From positions 31,730 to 95,729 of the forward strand of contig NZ_QZWI01000020.1 in the NCBI RefSeq assembly GCF_003614975.1: a stretch of 64,000 nt of DNA. The letters run 5' to 3'. Below, piece after piece: positions 62,316 to 64,000 of the stretch. Within the stretch, counting starts at the first letter, position 1, and each line of letters begins with the position of its first letter. The notes beneath the pieces are model-generated. The model was not told where the DNA came from, made no database searches, and saw nothing but the letters and a program-made list of their open reading frames with translations. The stretch comes from Rahnella bruchi. GTDB lineage: Bacteria > Pseudomonadota > Gammaproteobacteria > Enterobacterales > Enterobacteriaceae. The translations under genes were made by a program, and so were the position numbers.

Positions 62316-63130
62316 TATTCTTTTCCTCCAAGAGCATTTTTTAATTCCTGTTCGTCTGCAGCCTGCAGAGCATCGTCAGTGTAAAAAGACTGCTCCTTTT
62401 CATTTATTTTATCGTCTTCGAGAGTGGCTGTATGCGTATTACTCCATGCAGCTTTTTGCTCATGAACACTTTTGGGAACTTCGCCGTCTTTTATGCCTGG
62501 ATTACGATATCGCTCCAGCTCTCTGATTTCGTGGGTGTAAAAACGCGTGTCGGTATCGGTGGTCTGCAGCTCTCCCTTAAGGATTCTCTCCAGACGGTCG
62601 ATCATTACCTTATTTTCAAGTGTTTGTTCAAAACACCCTTATGCAGCTTCACCTTATCTCTCCTGGCGCGATTAATGCTGGCACTTTTCCAGTCAAGGTT
62701 CTGAATGGGGCCGTCGGTGTTGTAATCACGTCCGCTGTACTTCCCCTTCGCATTGGTCTCGCCGTAGAGGTTGCTGAACATCACACACACCGGCTCTACG
62801 CCCGTACCTGCTGCATCTGGACGCCAGTAGATAAAGTCCTGCAACACGGCCACGTCTGCTTCAGGGGTGACGGTGGTGACCAGTGTCTCCACTGATTTCA
62901 CCTCCGTCCCCGTACGACCTTCAGCACCGGCACCGTCCCCGTCCCGGGCAAGCTGCCTTCGCCCGTTTTAAGAGCCTGAGCGTCAGCCGGTCATTTTCCA
63001 GAACAGCGCACCGTGCACCGGCAGGTCCGCTGCTGATACGTCAGGTTCACGCGGCTGCTCTGGACCGCGCTGAGCGGATAAGAGAGCAGTGCTCTACCAT
63101 CATTTCCTCCAGGTCACACAGGCTAAGTGC
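62315..63130 (-). pseudogene. Decayed S-type pyocin-like toxin: core remnant plus C-terminal toxin module
   Basis: Read in sequence order the pieces are: 'RALLSYPLSAVQSSRVNLTYQ' in pattern (~63115-63040), then 'CAVLENDRLTLRLLK', then 'TGEGSLPGTGTVPVLKVV', each in a different frame. The pyocin-domain end follows in one frame from 62901 ('LVTTVTPEADV', 'LQDFIYWRPDAAGTGVEP'), and 'NTDGPIQNLDWKSAS' leads to a stop near 62605. A one-base shift near 62640 (GGTGTTTTGAAC) restores 'CFEQTLENKVMIDRLERIL', then 'FYTHEIRELERYRNPG' and 'NTHTATLEDDKINEKEQ', ending at 62315. So an ancestral toxin gene has at least four frame breaks. The toxin activity is not assigned. Confidence 0.75.
62774..62883 (-). repeat. 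~110-bp shared pyocin-domain segment, copy 1
   Basis: This segment encodes 'LVTTVTPEADV...LQDFIYWRPDA...GTGVEP..VMFS' and recurs at 63813-63922. In the 92-bp core I count about 80 identical bases, including 27 in a row. It marks the junction between the constant pyocin part and the variable toxin part. Confidence 0.85.
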
Positions 63131-63180
63131 GTAAGCAAGATATGGATGTATATGCGACCTAGTGAGCATTTAATTAAATA

Positions 63181-63204
63181 GCATCCGGCATTACCGCCGG
63201 ATGC
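63181..63204 (-). terminator. Hairpin after the colicin-D-type immunity gene
   Basis: GCATCCGGC-ATTACC-GCCGGATGC, a perfect 9-bp stem 15 bp after the immunity stop. On the minus strand it is followed by TATTTAATT, a weak T-tract. Confidence 0.7.
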
Positions 63205-63218
63205 TTGAACTTTAAACG

Positions 63219-63491
63219 TCAAAGCAGGTTGAATTTTTCAAGCAACGCTTTCACCTCAATCCTCAACGTAGCTTCATCTAGTTCATAATCATCTCTGTCA
63301 GCTTCTGGATTGTAACAATCGGCGACGACAAATATGCTAGAACAACACTCGGATACAATATCGGTGTCTTTTTCCTGATTATTTGAATCTCTTTCTACTT
63401 TCCATAGACGAATATACTCATCAGCAAAATTATCTGCGTTCAGCGTCGACTCAGCAAATTGTTTGGCAAAATCAATTAACGTCATACTCAT
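63219..63491 (-). CDS. Colicin-D-type immunity protein
   Basis: 90 residues, acidic (many D and E). 'TLIDFAKQFAESTLNADNFAD', 'YIRLWKVERDSNNQEKD', 'CCSSIFVVADCYNPEADRDDY' and 'ELDEATLRIEV' follow the pattern of colicin D immunity proteins and relatives, which block the tRNase active site by mimicking RNA charge. The ATG overlaps the toxin stop (ATGA) and AAGGGG lies 9 nt upstream. Being intact with its own terminator, it could protect the cell even if the toxin fragment is not made. Confidence 0.82.
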   Translation of the reverse strand: MSMTLIDFAKQFAESTLNADNFADEYIRLWKVERDSNNQEKDTDIVSECCSSIFVVADCYNPEADRDDYELDEATLRIEVKALLEKFNLL

Positions 63492-63958
63492 TGTAATATC
63501 CCCTTATCGATAAAGTTTTGAAATTGCGGCTCTCCAGGCTTTAACTTCCACCCTGTGACAAACTTTCCTTTACTATCAATAACAATGACGTTATTTGTGT
63601 TAGGGTTAAAGAATACATCTGAGTCTTCTTTTCTAGGATAAGTTCCTTTTTTAATTGTTTCCTTATCTGCAAGATGCGCTTCAATTGCATCCCTGAATTT
63701 AGTTAACGTTTCACGGTTTTTCTTCGTGTCTTTGATACCAAAATCACTGGCATGCTTAAGGTATTTTTTATGCAACTGCTTACGGGTAAAGCGTCCTGAA
63801 TCAAGTGGATCACTGAACATTACATACATAGGTTCGACACCCGTACCAACCGCATCAGGACGCCAGTAGATAAAGTCCTGCAACCCGTTCACGTCTGCTT
63901 CGGGGGTGACAGTGGTGACCAGCTTTCGACCGGTTTGGCTGCTGTGCCCGTATGCCAC
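63488..63958 (-). CDS. Orphan C-terminal module: pyocin-domain end plus colicin-D-like tRNase
   Basis: 156 residues from a GTG at 63958 without a ribosome site; the frame is open to a stop at 63992-63994, so no receptor-binding or translocation domain is attached. The first ~45 residues are the shared S-type pyocin segment ('LVTTVTPEADVNGLQDFIYW', 'GTGVEPMYVMFSD'). The rest, 'RKQLHKKYLKHASDFGIKD', 'LTKFRDAIEAHLADKE' and 'FNPNTNNVIVIDSKGKFVTGW', resembles the colicin D tRNase domain, with a candidate catalytic histidine in 'EAHL' and the T-G-W tail. The spacing between them looks shorter than in colicin D itself, so the exact family should be checked. It is followed by its immunity gene. Confidence 0.72.
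   Translation of the reverse strand: MAYGHSSQTGRKLVTTVTPEADVNGLQDFIYWRPDAVGTGVEPMYVMFSDPLDSGRFTRKQLHKKYLKHASDFGIKDTKKNRETLTKFRDAIEAHLADKETIKKGTYPRKEDSDVFFNPNTNNVIVIDSKGKFVTGWKLKPGEPQFQNFIDKGILQ
63813..63922 (-). repeat. ~110-bp shared pyocin-domain segment, copy 2
   Basis: Same segment as 62774-62883, in the same orientation, 1,039 bp away. It precedes the colicin-D-like toxin end. Direct repeats of this kind allow recombination that swaps toxin ends onto a full-length gene. Confidence 0.85.
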
Positions 63959-64000
63959 GGCGTGACCGGAACCGGAGAGCGGTTGCCGGTGTCAGCGGGC

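Noticed and set aside
1..64000. CRISPR array, tRNA or rRNA genes, intact insertion sequence or prophage genes
   Set aside because: I looked for regularly spaced repeats, cloverleaf-like tRNA ends, rRNA motifs and transposase or capsid/terminase-like proteins and found none; a tRNAscan or ISfinder search could still reveal a remnant.

Overview
The window comes from a gamma-proteobacterium of the Enterobacterales, most like the Rahnella/Ewingella/Serratia group. ExoX, DigH, Gcd and the PQQ receptor PqqU all read as close relatives of the E. coli proteins, and Shine-Dalgarno and CRP-type sites are enterobacterial. The species cannot be fixed from sequence alone. Most of the window is accessory: stress resistance, several uptake-plus-catabolism units, and a decaying toxin/immunity array at the right end. 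I saw no tRNA, rRNA, CRISPR array or intact insertion sequence.

Layout. (1) 1-8.8 kb: the 3' end of a coiled-coil membrane protein, then a tellurium/stress (ter) locus. The leftward arm holds a CitE-like lyase, a phosphoribosyltransferase (PRTase)-PELOTA protein, a HAD phosphatase and a PRTase-TRSP protein; only a gutted remnant of its ATP-grasp gene remains. The rightward arm is terZ-terA-terB-terC-terD, with terZ internally deleted and terE absent. (2) 8.8-20.2 kb: HAD-IB phosphatase, secreted alpha/beta hydrolase, pqqU-gcd (PQQ uptake receptor next to PQQ glucose dehydrogenase), a frameshifted lipoprotein, a DUF1272 protein, a divergent MFS/LysR pair with a clear operator, and exoX. (3) 20.2-28.6 kb: a CRP-site-controlled operon of an enolase-superfamily enzyme and a complete Dpp/Opp-type ABC importer, convergent with a COG1228 amidohydrolase. 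(4) 28.6-37.4 kb: two IclR regulators, two MFS permeases and five enzymes that together look like a non-phosphorylative 2-keto-3-deoxy-acid to diketo-acid hydrolase pathway. (5) 37.5-40.2 kb: a MarR-GNAT regulator with a 10-bp-arm operator, and a TrkH-type potassium channel.

(6) 40.2-49.3 kb: a leftward operon of Dpp-type ABC importer, COG3964 amidohydrolase, RidA, SelA-like PLP enzyme and IclR. (7) 49.9-52.2 kb: formamidase plus APC permease. (8) 52.3-54.7 kb: digH, apparently without a canonical start codon for its full signal peptide, and an EamA exporter. (9) 54.7-61.0 kb: two ABC ATPases, an MFS exporter, a solute-binding lipoprotein and a fused double permease behind a Zur-like box. This gene set resembles the import/export part of opine metallophore (Cnt-type) systems. 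(10) 61.2-64 kb: orphan immunity genes and C-terminal toxin modules of an S-type pyocin/colicin protein, each toxin module introduced by a shared ~110 bp segment. One toxin is frameshifted; the other is a colicin-D-like domain with its immunity gene.

The strongest leads are the Zur/Cnt-like operon with its fused permease, the orphan toxin/immunity cassette array, the two independent internal deletions in the ter locus, the diketo-acid pathway cluster, and the physical pairing of pqqU with gcd.
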